Shown: positions 42,711 to 51,258 of the stretch, in pieces
Layout: the number at the start of each line of letters is the position of its first letter
Position numbering within the stretch: the stretch's first letter is position 1
Source: Planctomycetota bacterium
GTDB lineage: Bacteria > Planctomycetota > UBA8742 > UBA2392
Direction: 5' to 3'
Assembly: GCA_027493625.1 (NCBI GenBank)
Contig: JAOSKM010000002.1
Coordinates: 992,001 to 1,056,000 of the forward strand
Length of the DNA stretch: 64,000 nucleotides
Position numbers and translations under genes: made by a program
Notes under the pieces: model-generated
Told to the model about the DNA's origin: nothing
The model's input: the letters and a program-made list of their open reading frames with translations, nothing else
Database searches by the model: none

Positions 42711-43865
42711 ATGCCCCGAACCAAAGAAAAAGCCAAAGCCGCCAAGCTGCCTCCCAACTACCCCGGCCACGATAAGGCCTGGCGCCTGCTGTTCCTCGGC
42801 CGCCTGATCGACAACGAGGCCCCCAACTTCCTGCGCAAGGCCATGGGCTGGAGCTACCACGCCCCCAACGCCGGCCACGACGCCATCCAGCTCGCGCTCG
42901 GCTGCACCTTCCGCGCCGGCGTTGACCACCTGTTCCCGTATTACCGCGACCTCACGACCGCGCTCGCCGCCGGACTTTCCGCCCGCGAGATCATCCTCAA
43001 CGGCCTCAGCCGCGACGAAGACGTCGCCGGCGGCGGCCGTCACATGAGCAACCACTTCGCCAAGATCAGCATCAACCTCCACAACGTCAGCAGCTGCGTT
43101 TCGAACCACATCCAGCACGCCGCCGGCCTCGGCCGCGCGGTGAAGTACTACACGGGTAGGCCCGACAATCCTGTCGGGCAGTCCCCCGTGGTCTTCGCCA
43201 GCTTCGGCGAATCCAGCGCCAGCGAGGGCTACGTCTTCGAAGCCCTAAACGGCATCAGCAAGGAGCGCCTGCCCGTCGTCACCGTCATCCAGGACAACGG
43301 CTACGGCATCAGCGTGCCCAAGCGCGACCAGACCGCCAACGAATGGTCCGCCGACAACTTCGCGGGCCTTGATGGCGCCAAAATCTGGCACGTTGACGGC
43401 CGCGACGTGATCGCCTGCTTCGAGGCCATGCACGAGGCCGCCGAGTACGCCCGCGCGGGCAAGGGCGTGCCCATCGTGCACGCCCAGTGCGTGCGCATCG
43501 GCAGCCACAGCAACAGCGACAACCACAGCCTCTACCGCGACGAGCACGAGCTCGAGCAGGCCCGCGCCCGCGACCCGCTGCCCATCTTCCGCAAGTGGCT
43601 GCTGGAAAGCGGCGCCCTGAGTGAAGAACAGCTCGCGGCCGTGGAAGCCGACGCCCACAAGGAGTTCGGCGACGCCTACGAATACGGCGAACGCGCCCCC
43701 AAGCCCGACCCGGCCACGGCGCTCGAGTTCATCTTCCCCCGGCCTACGAGCCCACACCGCAGCAATCCCAGCCCCGGCCGGAAGGCCGGGGAGGCGGCGA
43801 AGCCGCCAACGAATCAGGGGTGGCTCTCGTCCAACATTTCGAAGACACCAAAGGCCGCGGCCTGA
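42711..43865 (+). CDS. 2-oxoacid dehydrogenase (pyruvate/branched-chain) E1 alpha component, possibly alpha part of an alpha/beta fusion
   Basis: GRHMSNHFAKISINLHNVSSCVSNHIQHAAGLGRA..FASFGESSASEGYVFEALN..VTVIQDNGYGISVP. Confidence 0.88.
   Translation: MPRTKEKAKAAKLPPNYPGHDKAWRLLFLGRLIDNEAPNFLRKAMGWSYHAPNAGHDAIQLALGCTFRAGVDHLFPYYRDLTTALAAGLSAREIILNGLSRDEDVAGGGRHMSNHFAKISINLHNVSSCVSNHIQHAAGLGRAVKYYTGRPDNPVGQSPVVFASFGESSASEGYVFEALNGISKERLPVVTVIQDNGYGISVPKRDQTANEWSADNFAGLDGAKIWHVDGRDVIACFEAMHEAAEYARAGKGVPIVHAQCVRIGSHSNSDNHSLYRDEHELEQARARDPLPIFRKWLLESGALSEEQLAAVEADAHKEFGDAYEYGERAPKPDPATALEFIFPRPTSPHRSNPSPGRKAGEAAKPPTNQGWLSSNISKTPKAAA
43160..43179 (+). repeat. In-frame hairpin inside E1 alpha
   Basis: GCCCGACA-ATCC-TGTCGGGC encoding RPDNPVGQ between AVKYYTG and PVVFASFG. 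Confidence 0.8.
43772..43791 (+). repeat. In-frame palindrome at E1 alpha C-terminus
   Basis: CCCCGGCC-GGAA-GGCCGGGG, codons AGC CCC GGC CGG AAG GCC GGG = SPGRKAG; a second hairpin GGCGGC-GAA-GCCGCC follows at 43793-43807. Confidence 0.85.
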
Positions 43866-44899
43866 CACTGCGCCAGGGCATCAACGCCGGCCTGCGCGCC
43901 GAATTCCGGGAAAACCCGGACACCTTCCTGTGGGGCCAGGACATCGCGAACAAGGAAAAGGAAGGCATCTTCCTGGTCACCAAGGGCTTCCAGGCCGAGT
44001 TCGGCGAAGCGCGCGTGTTCAACGCGCCGATCGCCGAGAATTACATCATGGGCACGGCCAACGGCTTCAGCCGCTACAGCGAGAAAATCCGCGTGGTGGT
44101 GGAAGGCGCCGAGTTTGCCGACTACTTCTGGCCCGCCATGGACCAGTACGTCGAGTGCAGCCACGACTGGTACCGCACGCGCGGCCAGTTCACGCCCAAC
44201 GTGCTGATCCGCCTGGCGTCCGGCGGCTACATCGGCGGCGGTTTGTACCACAGCCAGACCATCGAGGGCTCACTGGCGAACATCCCGGGCGTGCGCATCG
44301 TGTACCCCACGTTCGCGGATGACGCCTACGGGTTGGCAAGAACGGCCATGAAGAGCCGCGGCCCCACGATTTTCATGGAGCCCAAGGCGCTCTACAACGA
44401 CCCGCGCACGCGCTGCCAGATCCCGGAGGATTTCCACGTACCGTTCGGCAAGGCCCGGGTAAGGCGCGAAGGCACCGACGTAGTAGTCTTCAGCTACGGC
44501 AACGCCCTACTGATGGCCCTGAAGGCCGCCGAGGAATGTAGCGCAGGCGCCTCGCCTGCACAGGCCGGGGGCACCCTGCCCCCGGCAGGCCCAGCAACAC
44601 CCATCTCCGTAGCCGTAGTAGACCTCCGCAGCCTCGTCCCCCTCGACACGGAAACCATCCTCGAGTGGGTAAAGAAGACCGGCCGGGTAGTAGTAGCCCA
44701 CGAAGGCCCCGAATTCGGCGGTTTCGGAGGCGAAGTAGCCGCGTTCATAGCCAAGGAAGGCTTCGAGTACCTGGACGCCCCAGTACAAAGGGTAGGAGCC
44801 AAGTTCTCCCCAGTACCCTTCAGCACCAATTTAGAGCCAGCCATCCTCCCCCAACCGGGAGACATCGCCAAGGCAATCCAGGAAGCCGCCAGGTTCTAG
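43820..44899 (+). CDS. 2-oxoacid dehydrogenase E1 beta component
   Basis: LTLRQGINAGLRAEFRENPDTFLWGQDI..NAPIAENYIMGTANG..VVDLRSLVPLDTETILEWVKKTGRVVVAHEG. Confidence 0.9.
   Translation: MALVQHFEDTKGRGLTLRQGINAGLRAEFRENPDTFLWGQDIANKEKEGIFLVTKGFQAEFGEARVFNAPIAENYIMGTANGFSRYSEKIRVVVEGAEFADYFWPAMDQYVECSHDWYRTRGQFTPNVLIRLASGGYIGGGLYHSQTIEGSLANIPGVRIVYPTFADDAYGLARTAMKSRGPTIFMEPKALYNDPRTRCQIPEDFHVPFGKARVRREGTDVVVFSYGNALLMALKAAEECSAGASPAQAGGTLPPAGPATPISVAVVDLRSLVPLDTETILEWVKKTGRVVVAHEGPEFGGFGGEVAAFIAKEGFEYLDAPVQRVGAKFSPVPFSTNLEPAILPQPGDIAKAIQEAARF
44543..44586 (+). repeat. In-frame double hairpin inside E1 beta
   Basis: GCAGGCG-CCT-CGCCTGC and GCCGGGGGCA-CCC-TGCCCCCGGC, encoding CSAGASPAQAGGTLPPAGPATP between KAAEE and ISVAVVDLRSL. 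Confidence 0.85.
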
Positions 44900-46091
44900 T
44901 ACGGCGTCAGCTAAGTCTTCCGGCAGCTACTTGGTGAGCGGCTGGCCGGTGTAGGTCCACTTGTACGGCTTGGCATTCTCGTTGTGCCACTCGACCCAGG
45001 CAAGCAGCTTCTGCTGCAGGTCGGGCACGCTCGCGAAGTTCCCGCGCCGGATCACGTTGCGGCTTACCTCAGCGAAGAATAACTCCACCATGTTCAGCCA
45101 GCTCGCGTGGGTCGGCGTGGCATGCACCTGCACGCGGCCCCGGTGCCGGGCAATCACTTTCTTCACGGCATCGGTGTTGTGCGCACTGAGGTTGTCGCGC
45201 ACCAGGTGAATCTTCTTGCGCCTGGGCTGCTGCTTGATCAGCCACGCCAGATGCTCGGCTACGTCTTCGCCCTTGTGCCTGTCCCGGCACTCGGCCCACA
45301 CCTCGCCGGTGTGCGGGTTCAGCGACGCGAACAGGTCCTGGGTGCCGTGGCGGATGTATTCGAACTCGCGACGCTGCGGCGATCCCGGCCGCATCGGCCA
45401 GTCCGGGTGTCTGCGCTCCAGTGCCTGGATGCAGGTCTTCTCGTCAAAACACAGCACCACGGAGTTCTTCGGCGGATGCAGGTACAGGCCCACCACGTCC
45501 TGCATCTTCGCGTCAAAGTCCGGGTCCTGGCTGTGCAGCCAATAGCGCGAGTGGTGCGGCTTGATCTCGGCAGCCTCCAGCCAGACGCGCACAGTCTCGT
45601 GGCTGATGGAGGGCAGCAACGCCAGCGAGAACGCCATGAAGGCCAGCAGGCGCACGGTCCAGTGCGTGTGCGGCAGGCCGTGATCAGACGGCGGCGTGCA
45701 GGCCAGGGCCAGCAGCAAGTGCTTGTGCAGAGGGGGAAAAGGTCGGCGGGCGGCCGCTGCGAGGTTTGTCGTGCAGGGCAATGATGCCGCCTTGTGCGTA
45801 GCGGCGGCGCCAGTCGATCACGCATTCGCGGTCAAGGCCGACTTTCTGCGAGATGGCCGAGTTGGCCTCGCCATCGGCGGCCAGCAGCACGATGCGGGCG
45901 CGGCGGGAAAGCCGGGCCTCGGCGGTGCCGGAGCGGCGCAGCTTCTCAAGCTCGACGCGTTCGGCGTCAGAAAGTACAATGGTGACTTCAGGTGCAGGAC
46001 CAGGCATGGGCAGGCTCCAAAAAGGGACATACCCATGCATCGGCAGATCAGGTCAGCACACTGCCGGAAAACTTAGCTGACGCCGTACTAG
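44896..46091 (-). mobile_element. IS630-type insertion sequence bounded by CTAG
   Basis: TIRs CTAGTACGGCGTCAGCTAAGTCTTCCGGCAG / CTAGTACGGCGTCAGCTAAGTTTTCCGGCAG (one mismatch in ~30); DDE transposase inside. Confidence 0.9.
44927..46040 (-). CDS. IS630-family DDE transposase in two frames (ORFs 45684-46040 and 44927-45781)
   Basis: HTH RARIVLLAADGEANSAISQKVGLDRECVIDWRRRYAQGGIIALHDKPRSGRPPTF; DDE VLCFDEKT / HLVRDNLSAHNT / NMVELFFAEVSRNVIRRGNF; frames join at CCTTTTCCCCCT. Confidence 0.9.
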
Positions 46092-46119
46092 TTTGTTATG
46101 GTGTGAAGACGGCGAAGTA

Positions 46120-47361
46120 CTAAGCGCGTTCCAGAACGATGTCGACAAGCGTGAATTTCGGTTGCTTCCCCTCACGGAAAACGACGTCAAACTCCGCTTC
46201 AACTGGTCGGTTTACGGCCACAGACTCAAATTTTTGAATGAGTTCATCACTTTCAATTGGGCCTGAAATCGGAGCCCTTTTGTTCTTGAAGTCCTCATTT
46301 TGTGGCGCGTCACTATCTAGTTTGAATCTGAAGCGCAGTCCCTTCTTGCCGGAAATCGTTTCGAACCAACCACGTAGCCTATACCTTGTGGATTCGGTCT
46401 GCTCGGAACTCTGCCTCTTCAGTTGGGAAATTGCATTCTTCCATTCGGCAGCACGCTCAGGACTAAAGGTCGACGGGGAGAAGGAGGTGATGCCATCATC
46501 CTCGCTTCCCATCACAGCAATCTCAACCTGTGCGCCCACTGTGTCAATGCCATCCATTACCGCTTCCAAAGGCGTCAACGGCTTGCCTTCAAACTGCTCG
46601 CGAATTGCCTCGGCGGATGGAGTACCAGCCTGCAGCACCTTAAATGCGTTCTCAAGAACTTGATCAATCTTGTCCTCTGCCAACTGAGACTCACGCTTGC
46701 TTTCGTCGATGATTGTGCTTGGGACGAACAGCCGCACACCAATCGAAGCCGCCATCGCTACACTGAACTGCGCTTCGCTCATTGGCGTCACAGGCAGAAG
46801 TTTCTTGTCCTCTTTGGAAGCTGACGCCCTGGTTTTTCGGTACACAGCCTCGGGTAGTCTGGCGACTCCGTCTATTATTTTGGCGACACCGCGGACTGAT
46901 GCCTTATCATCGTCGATGCGCAGATAGTAAACACGTCCGTGAACACTAGGCTGCAACTCACGCAGCAGGCGTTCGTACGCTACGCACGCATCGTTCCAAG
47001 TGAAGCCCAGCTTGAAAGTTGGTTGCGGAAGGTAGTCCTCATTGTAGTCCTCACGTGTTGCTGGGCGGAGTGATCGTTCCCTCGGAGTCCCTTCGAGTCG
47101 GTAGAGACAGTACTTCCGTATCGCATCTAGCAGCGACAGTTTTCCCATCATGATGCGACCGGTGTCCATCAGAGGCACAGGACCGACAAACCACGAAGTA
47201 ACCACGTCGTCGTCATCTGCGTCTGCTAATGAGCAGAGAAGGACAAGGCCCTCACACACTGCGAAGTAGTGCATCGGAATGTCGAACTTGAACAGCGTCA
47301 CAACAGGCGACGGAAGTCGCTGAAGCGAAGACAGAATCTCGTAGGTGCTTCGTGCAGGCAT
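46120..47361 (-). CDS. Hypothetical accessory protein (no family recognised)
   Basis: 413 aa ORF MPARSTYEILSSLQRLPSPVVTLFKFDIPMHYFAVCEG..; lower GC than surroundings. Confidence 0.75.
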   Translation of the reverse strand: MPARSTYEILSSLQRLPSPVVTLFKFDIPMHYFAVCEGLVLLCSLADADDDDVVTSWFVGPVPLMDTGRIMMGKLSLLDAIRKYCLYRLEGTPRERSLRPATREDYNEDYLPQPTFKLGFTWNDACVAYERLLRELQPSVHGRVYYLRIDDDKASVRGVAKIIDGVARLPEAVYRKTRASASKEDKKLLPVTPMSEAQFSVAMAASIGVRLFVPSTIIDESKRESQLAEDKIDQVLENAFKVLQAGTPSAEAIREQFEGKPLTPLEAVMDGIDTVGAQVEIAVMGSEDDGITSFSPSTFSPERAAEWKNAISQLKRQSSEQTESTRYRLRGWFETISGKKGLRFRFKLDSDAPQNEDFKNKRAPISGPIESDELIQKFESVAVNRPVEAEFDVVFREGKQPKFTLVDIVLERA

Positions 47362-47373
47362 CAGCTGGCTGTC

Positions 47374-47790
47374 CTAAGCAGGTACAGCATGTGTAGAAGC
47401 GACCCTAAGTTGCTGCCAAGAGGCGTCTTCGGTTGGCCACCAAGAAACGTGTCCTGTGGATTGGTTTGTGCATCTTGAACAACCAGCGCCGCTTGGCAAT
47501 CCTGTGACTCTAGCGGCGTGAGTGTATCGCTTTCGGAGCAGCCGCTTCGGCCCTCCAGCATATCGATCCCAAAGGCTTTGCACCGTGTCGACGGCGAAGA
47601 AGCTGACACCCTGCGCCTCACACTGACACTCTTCATCATCGGAAAACTCGGCAAGTTCCTTGCCCACTTCTTCGAAGTACCGCTTGAAATCGGCGTCAGT
47701 GGGAGGCACTGAGCGCACGAAACGATACACTTCGCCTTCATGGTGTTCGTCCGGAGGGCAACCTGCCCCTTGGTATAGCAAAGCTGTCAT
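47374..47790 (-). CDS. Small hypothetical protein
   Basis: MTALLYQGAGCPPDEHHEGEVYRFVRSVPPTDADFKRYFEEVGKELAEFSDDEECQCEAQG..CSRCTNQSTGHVSWWP; 12 nt gap to the downstream gene. Confidence 0.6.
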   Translation of the reverse strand: MTALLYQGAGCPPDEHHEGEVYRFVRSVPPTDADFKRYFEEVGKELAEFSDDEECQCEAQGVSFFAVDTVQSLWDRYAGGPKRLLRKRYTHAARVTGLPSGAGCSRCTNQSTGHVSWWPTEDASWQQLRVASTHAVPA

Positions 47791-47856
47791 CGGCAGCACT
47801 CTCCTTGAGTTTTGCGGAAACTCGAACCTCAACCGCCTGTGCTGGTTAGATCGCGA

Positions 47857-48690
47857 TCAGGGGTGAGTCTCTGAACTCTCGATCGGTACTTGCGAAGCCA
47901 CTCTGTCCGCGAGGCCCGATGGCTGAGGCGCAGGCTCCTTTCGAACCCTCGTCCGCAACGCCTTGCCCTCTTTGCGGTTCACGCGCTGAACTGCCTCTTT
48001 CCATTCGGGGCCGTCTACGATGTCGCGCTTGAAGATTTCTTCGGTGATGACTCGGCGGATGGTGGCTTCGTCGATGCTGGCGTCTACTACGCGCTTCAGC
48101 TCGCGCTTGATTACGCTGACGACGCTTTCGTTCTCTACCAGCAGCGCGCCGATCAGGTGACGACTGGTGGCTTCGTGCAGGTCCTTCAGCGCGATGTGGG
48201 CGCCCTTCAGGAAGCCTTCCTTGGTGAGGGCGTACAGGCATTCTATGTCACGCTCGCTCTTCACGTTCACGGCCGTCAAGTCGATCTCGACAATCTGTTT
48301 TTTGTCGATCGGCTTGGTGAAGGCGACATTGTAGAGCCGCCAGAAGATTCCGTTGGTCAGTATCACCCACTCGCAGCCCTGGTTGGCCGCGTAGTCCACG
48401 GCCTGCTTGACGTGCTTGTCCTCAAGCGGGATGCCGATGGCCTTCACCTCGCACAGCAGCACCAGCTTGCCCTCGATCTTCACGGCAAGGTCGCAGTAGG
48501 TGCCGCGAATGGCGTACTCGCTGGTCAGCTCGGCGTACTTATCGTAGCCGAACACGTCGGACATGATGTCCTTTACCAGCGTGACGGTGTCGGCCTCGGA
48601 CACGTCCCGGTCCCGCTGCTGGGCGATGATCGGCAGGTACTGCTTCAAACCGGCAACGATGCGTTCCTGGACTTTCTTCGGAATAGCCAT
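47857..48690 (-). CDS. Stand-alone HsdR N-terminal-like (PD-(D/E)xK) protein
   Basis: YCDLAVKIEGKLVLLCEVKAIGIPLEDKHVKQAVDYAANQGCEWVILTNGIFWRLYNV (D..EVK motif). Confidence 0.75.
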   Translation of the reverse strand: MAIPKKVQERIVAGLKQYLPIIAQQRDRDVSEADTVTLVKDIMSDVFGYDKYAELTSEYAIRGTYCDLAVKIEGKLVLLCEVKAIGIPLEDKHVKQAVDYAANQGCEWVILTNGIFWRLYNVAFTKPIDKKQIVEIDLTAVNVKSERDIECLYALTKEGFLKGAHIALKDLHEATSRHLIGALLVENESVVSVIKRELKRVVDASIDEATIRRVITEEIFKRDIVDGPEWKEAVQRVNRKEGKALRTRVRKEPAPQPSGLADRVASQVPIESSETHP

Positions 48691-48765
48691 CTCGACCTCC
48701 TTGTATAGCTGACTTCTACCGCGTGAGACGCCGGGCCGCAACAAATTGATGTTGATGGCTTCTGT

Positions 48766-49037
48766 CGCCCCTTACGGGGCTTGGGTTTTTTATGTCGCGT
48801 TTTCCCGGGGCTCACGCCCCGGGCTATTGTCTGGCGCCCCCTTTGGGGGCTGGGTTGTGGGGCGGCCGTGGGCAGTGGCACGCGCTTCCCGACTTCGCCG
48901 AGGCTACGTCGGGCTGGCCAGCGCGTGATTAGTGGCCTGGGCTTCAAGCCCATGGCCGCCACGTGCTGGAAGCACGTGGCACTACTCATGCGCAGGATGC
49001 GCATGCCACTACACACGGACGAGGACGTCCGTGCCAC
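48766..49037. repeat. Hairpin array abutting the ppk2 stop codon
   Basis: GCCCCTTACGGGGC; CCCGGGGC-TCAC-GCCCCGGG; GCCCCCTTTGGGGGC; TGGGCT-TCA-AGCCCA; ACGTGCT-GGA-AGCACGT; ATGCGCA-GGA-TGCGCAT; ACGGACG-AGGA-CGTCCGT with GCCACTAC-like linkers. Confidence 0.8.
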
Positions 49038-49799
49038 TTACTCGCTGAGTTCGCGCCAGCCTTTGGGTAGCTTTACGTCGCACTTGAATTCTTTGCTCAG
49101 TACGCGCACGGCCTCTTCGCATACGTGTACGCGGGCGTACCACTTTCTGTTGGCGGGCACGACCACCCAGGGCGCGTGCTTGGTGTCTGTTTTCTCGAGC
49201 ATGTCGTTGGTGGCGCGCTCGTACTCTTTCCACTTGTCGCGGTTGCGGTAGTCCTCGGGCGTGATCTTCCAGTTCTTGAAGGGGTTGCTTTCGCGCTCAA
49301 GGAAGCGCTTCAGCTGCTCCTCGGGGCTGATGTGCAGGAAGAACTTCACGATCGGCGTGCCCGCGCCGATCATCAACTGCTCGAACGCGTTGATCTCGTC
49401 GTAGGCGCGCTTCCACTCGGGCTTGGTGGCGAAACCCTCCACGCGCTCCACCAGCACGCGGCCGTACCAGGTGCGGTCGAAGATGCAGAGTCGGCCGGGG
49501 CCGGGCATGCGCTTCCAGAAGCGCTGGAGGTAGTGGACGTCTTTTTCCTCGGCGGTGGGGGCGGCGATGGGGTGTACGACGTAGCCGCGCGGGTCGAGGT
49601 GCTCGCACAGGCGGCGGATGCTGCCGCCCTTGCCGGCGGCGTCCCAGCCCTCAAAGAGGATCAGCGCCTCGCGCTTGTGCTGGTACATGAAGCGCTGGAT
49701 CAGCAGCATCTGGAGCTGCGCTTTGCCCAGGCGTTCGCGGTACTCTTTTTTGTCTTTGATCTCGGCGTCGAGGTCGACGTCTTTCAGCTTGATCGGCAT
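49038..49799 (-). CDS. ppk2: Polyphosphate kinase 2 family protein (PPK2)
   Basis: LFEGWDAAGKGGSIRRLCEHLDPRGY; FDRTWYGRVLVERVEGF; PIVKFFLHISPEEQLKRF. Confidence 0.95.
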   Translation of the reverse strand: MPIKLKDVDLDAEIKDKKEYRERLGKAQLQMLLIQRFMYQHKREALILFEGWDAAGKGGSIRRLCEHLDPRGYVVHPIAAPTAEEKDVHYLQRFWKRMPGPGRLCIFDRTWYGRVLVERVEGFATKPEWKRAYDEINAFEQLMIGAGTPIVKFFLHISPEEQLKRFLERESNPFKNWKITPEDYRNRDKWKEYERATNDMLEKTDTKHAPWVVVPANRKWYARVHVCEEAVRVLSKEFKCDVKLPKGWRELSE

Positions 49800-49836
49800 G
49801 GTTCACCCCCGGCCGCAGGATAGTCAGCCCGGGGCT

Positions 49837-49930
49837 GAGTACAAAGTACAGAGTCCAGCGTACAGAAAGGCGTTCATGGCCCTTCCGTACGCTGTACTTT
49901 GTACGCTGTACTTCGCCGTACCCTGTACTC
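49837..49930. repeat. Oligomer-built inverted repeat (GTACAnnGTACAG units)
   Basis: GAGTACAAAGTACAGAGTCCAGCGTACAGAAAGG..CCTTCCGTACGCTGTACTTTGTACGCTGTACTTCGCCGTACCCTGTACTC. Confidence 0.8.
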
Positions 49931-49949
49931 AGACTCGATGGGGGCGACC

Positions 49950-51047
49950 ATGACTGACCCGTTTGCGCTGGCCGATGACCTCGGCCCGGAAAAAATCATC
50001 CACGTCACCGACGTGCCCACCGGCCTGCGCGCCATCCTGGTGGTGGACAACACCGCCTGCGGCCCGGCCATTGGCGGCTGCCGCATGGCGCCCGACGTCA
50101 GCCTGGAGGAATGCTTCCGCCTCGCGCGCGCCATGACGCGCAAGAACGCGGCCGCCGGCCTGCCCCACGGTGGCGGCAAGTCGGTGATCTTCGCCGACCC
50201 GCACCAGCCCGCGGCGGCCAAGGAGAAGCTGATCCGCGCCTTCGCCCGCGCGATCGGCGAGGTGACCAGCTACATCATCGGCCCCGACATGGGCACGGAC
50301 GAAACCGCCATGGCCTGGTGCAAGGATGAAATCGGGCGTGCGGTCGGCCTGCCGCCGGAGATCGGCGGCATCCCGCTCGATGAGCTGGGCGCCACGGGCT
50401 GGGGTGTGACGGCCAGCGTCGAGGTGGCGGCGAAGCATATCGGCCTCAATCTGCAGGGCGCGCGGGTGGCCGTGCAGGGCTTCGGCGCGGTGGGCAAGCA
50501 CGCGGCGCGCTTCCTGGCCGAGATCGGCTGCGTGCTGGTGGCGGCCAGCGACTCGCGCGGCACGCTGGTGAACCCCAAGGGCATCGAAGTCGCGGCGCTG
50601 ATCGCGCTTAAAGCGGAAGGCAAGTCGGTAGTCGACGGCAAGGGCGAGAAGGCCGGCGTGGACGCGATCATCGACGTGGAGTGCGACATCTGGATTCCGG
50701 CCGCGCGGCCCGACGTGCTGAACGAGGGCAACGTGGGGCGGCTGAAGACGAAGATCCTGGCGCAGGGCGCGAACATCCCGGCCACGGCCGGCGCCGAGGC
50801 GGCGCTGGAGAAGCGCGGGGTGGTGATCCTGCCCGATTTCATCGCGAACGCGGGCGGGGTGATCTGCGCCTCGGTGGAGTATCACGGCGGCAGCGCGTCG
50901 CAGGCGTTTGCCACGATCAAGGACAAGATCAGCCAGAACACGCGCGAAGTGCTGGAGAGCGCCAAGGCCAAGGGGGTCAGCACGCGCCAGGCCGCCAATG
51001 AACTGGCCGAGCGCAGAATCCGCCGGGCGATGGGGTTTAGAGGTTAG
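49950..51047 (+). CDS. Glu/Leu/Phe/Val dehydrogenase
   Basis: MTRKNAAAGLPHGGGKSVIFADP; GPDMGTDETAMAW; VAVQGFGAVGKHAARFLAE; PDFIANAGGVICASVEY. Confidence 0.95.
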   Translation: MTDPFALADDLGPEKIIHVTDVPTGLRAILVVDNTACGPAIGGCRMAPDVSLEECFRLARAMTRKNAAAGLPHGGGKSVIFADPHQPAAAKEKLIRAFARAIGEVTSYIIGPDMGTDETAMAWCKDEIGRAVGLPPEIGGIPLDELGATGWGVTASVEVAAKHIGLNLQGARVAVQGFGAVGKHAARFLAEIGCVLVAASDSRGTLVNPKGIEVAALIALKAEGKSVVDGKGEKAGVDAIIDVECDIWIPAARPDVLNEGNVGRLKTKILAQGANIPATAGAEAALEKRGVVILPDFIANAGGVICASVEYHGGSASQAFATIKDKISQNTREVLESAKAKGVSTRQAANELAERRIRRAMGFRG

Positions 51048-51114
51048 AAATTGGGGACTGCGCACCGACGACGAACGCTCGAGTCGGAGGGATGACGGGG
51101 GGAACAGTCTCGGA

Positions 51115-51258
51115 GTCGAAAGGTCGAAGCGTCGAAAGGTCGAAGAGTCGAAGCGTCGAAAGGTCGAAGAGTCGAAGCGTCGAAAGGTCGAAGAGTCGAA
51201 GCGTCGAAAGGTCGAAGAGTCGAAAGGTCGAAGAGTCGAAAGGTCGAAGAGTCGAAAG
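51115..51258 (+). repeat. Tandem array of 18 octamers GTCGAA(AG/GC/GA)
   Basis: Consecutive GTCGAARN units, partly in a 24-bp higher-order pattern GTCGAAGC-GTCGAAAG-GTCGAAGA. Confidence 0.95.

Noticed and set aside
47361-47741. Alternative ORF overlapping 47374-47790
   Set aside because: The other frame has the more protein-like sequence throughout (..ECQCEAQG..GHVSWWP); only one can be real, though the TGATG junction with the next gene kept this option open.
48766-49037. CRISPR array
   Set aside because: Hairpin stems differ in sequence and spacing is irregular; no constant 24-40 bp repeats with unique spacers and no cas genes.
51115-51258. CRISPR-like array at the octamer repeats
   Set aside because: Contiguous 8-bp tandem units without spacers.
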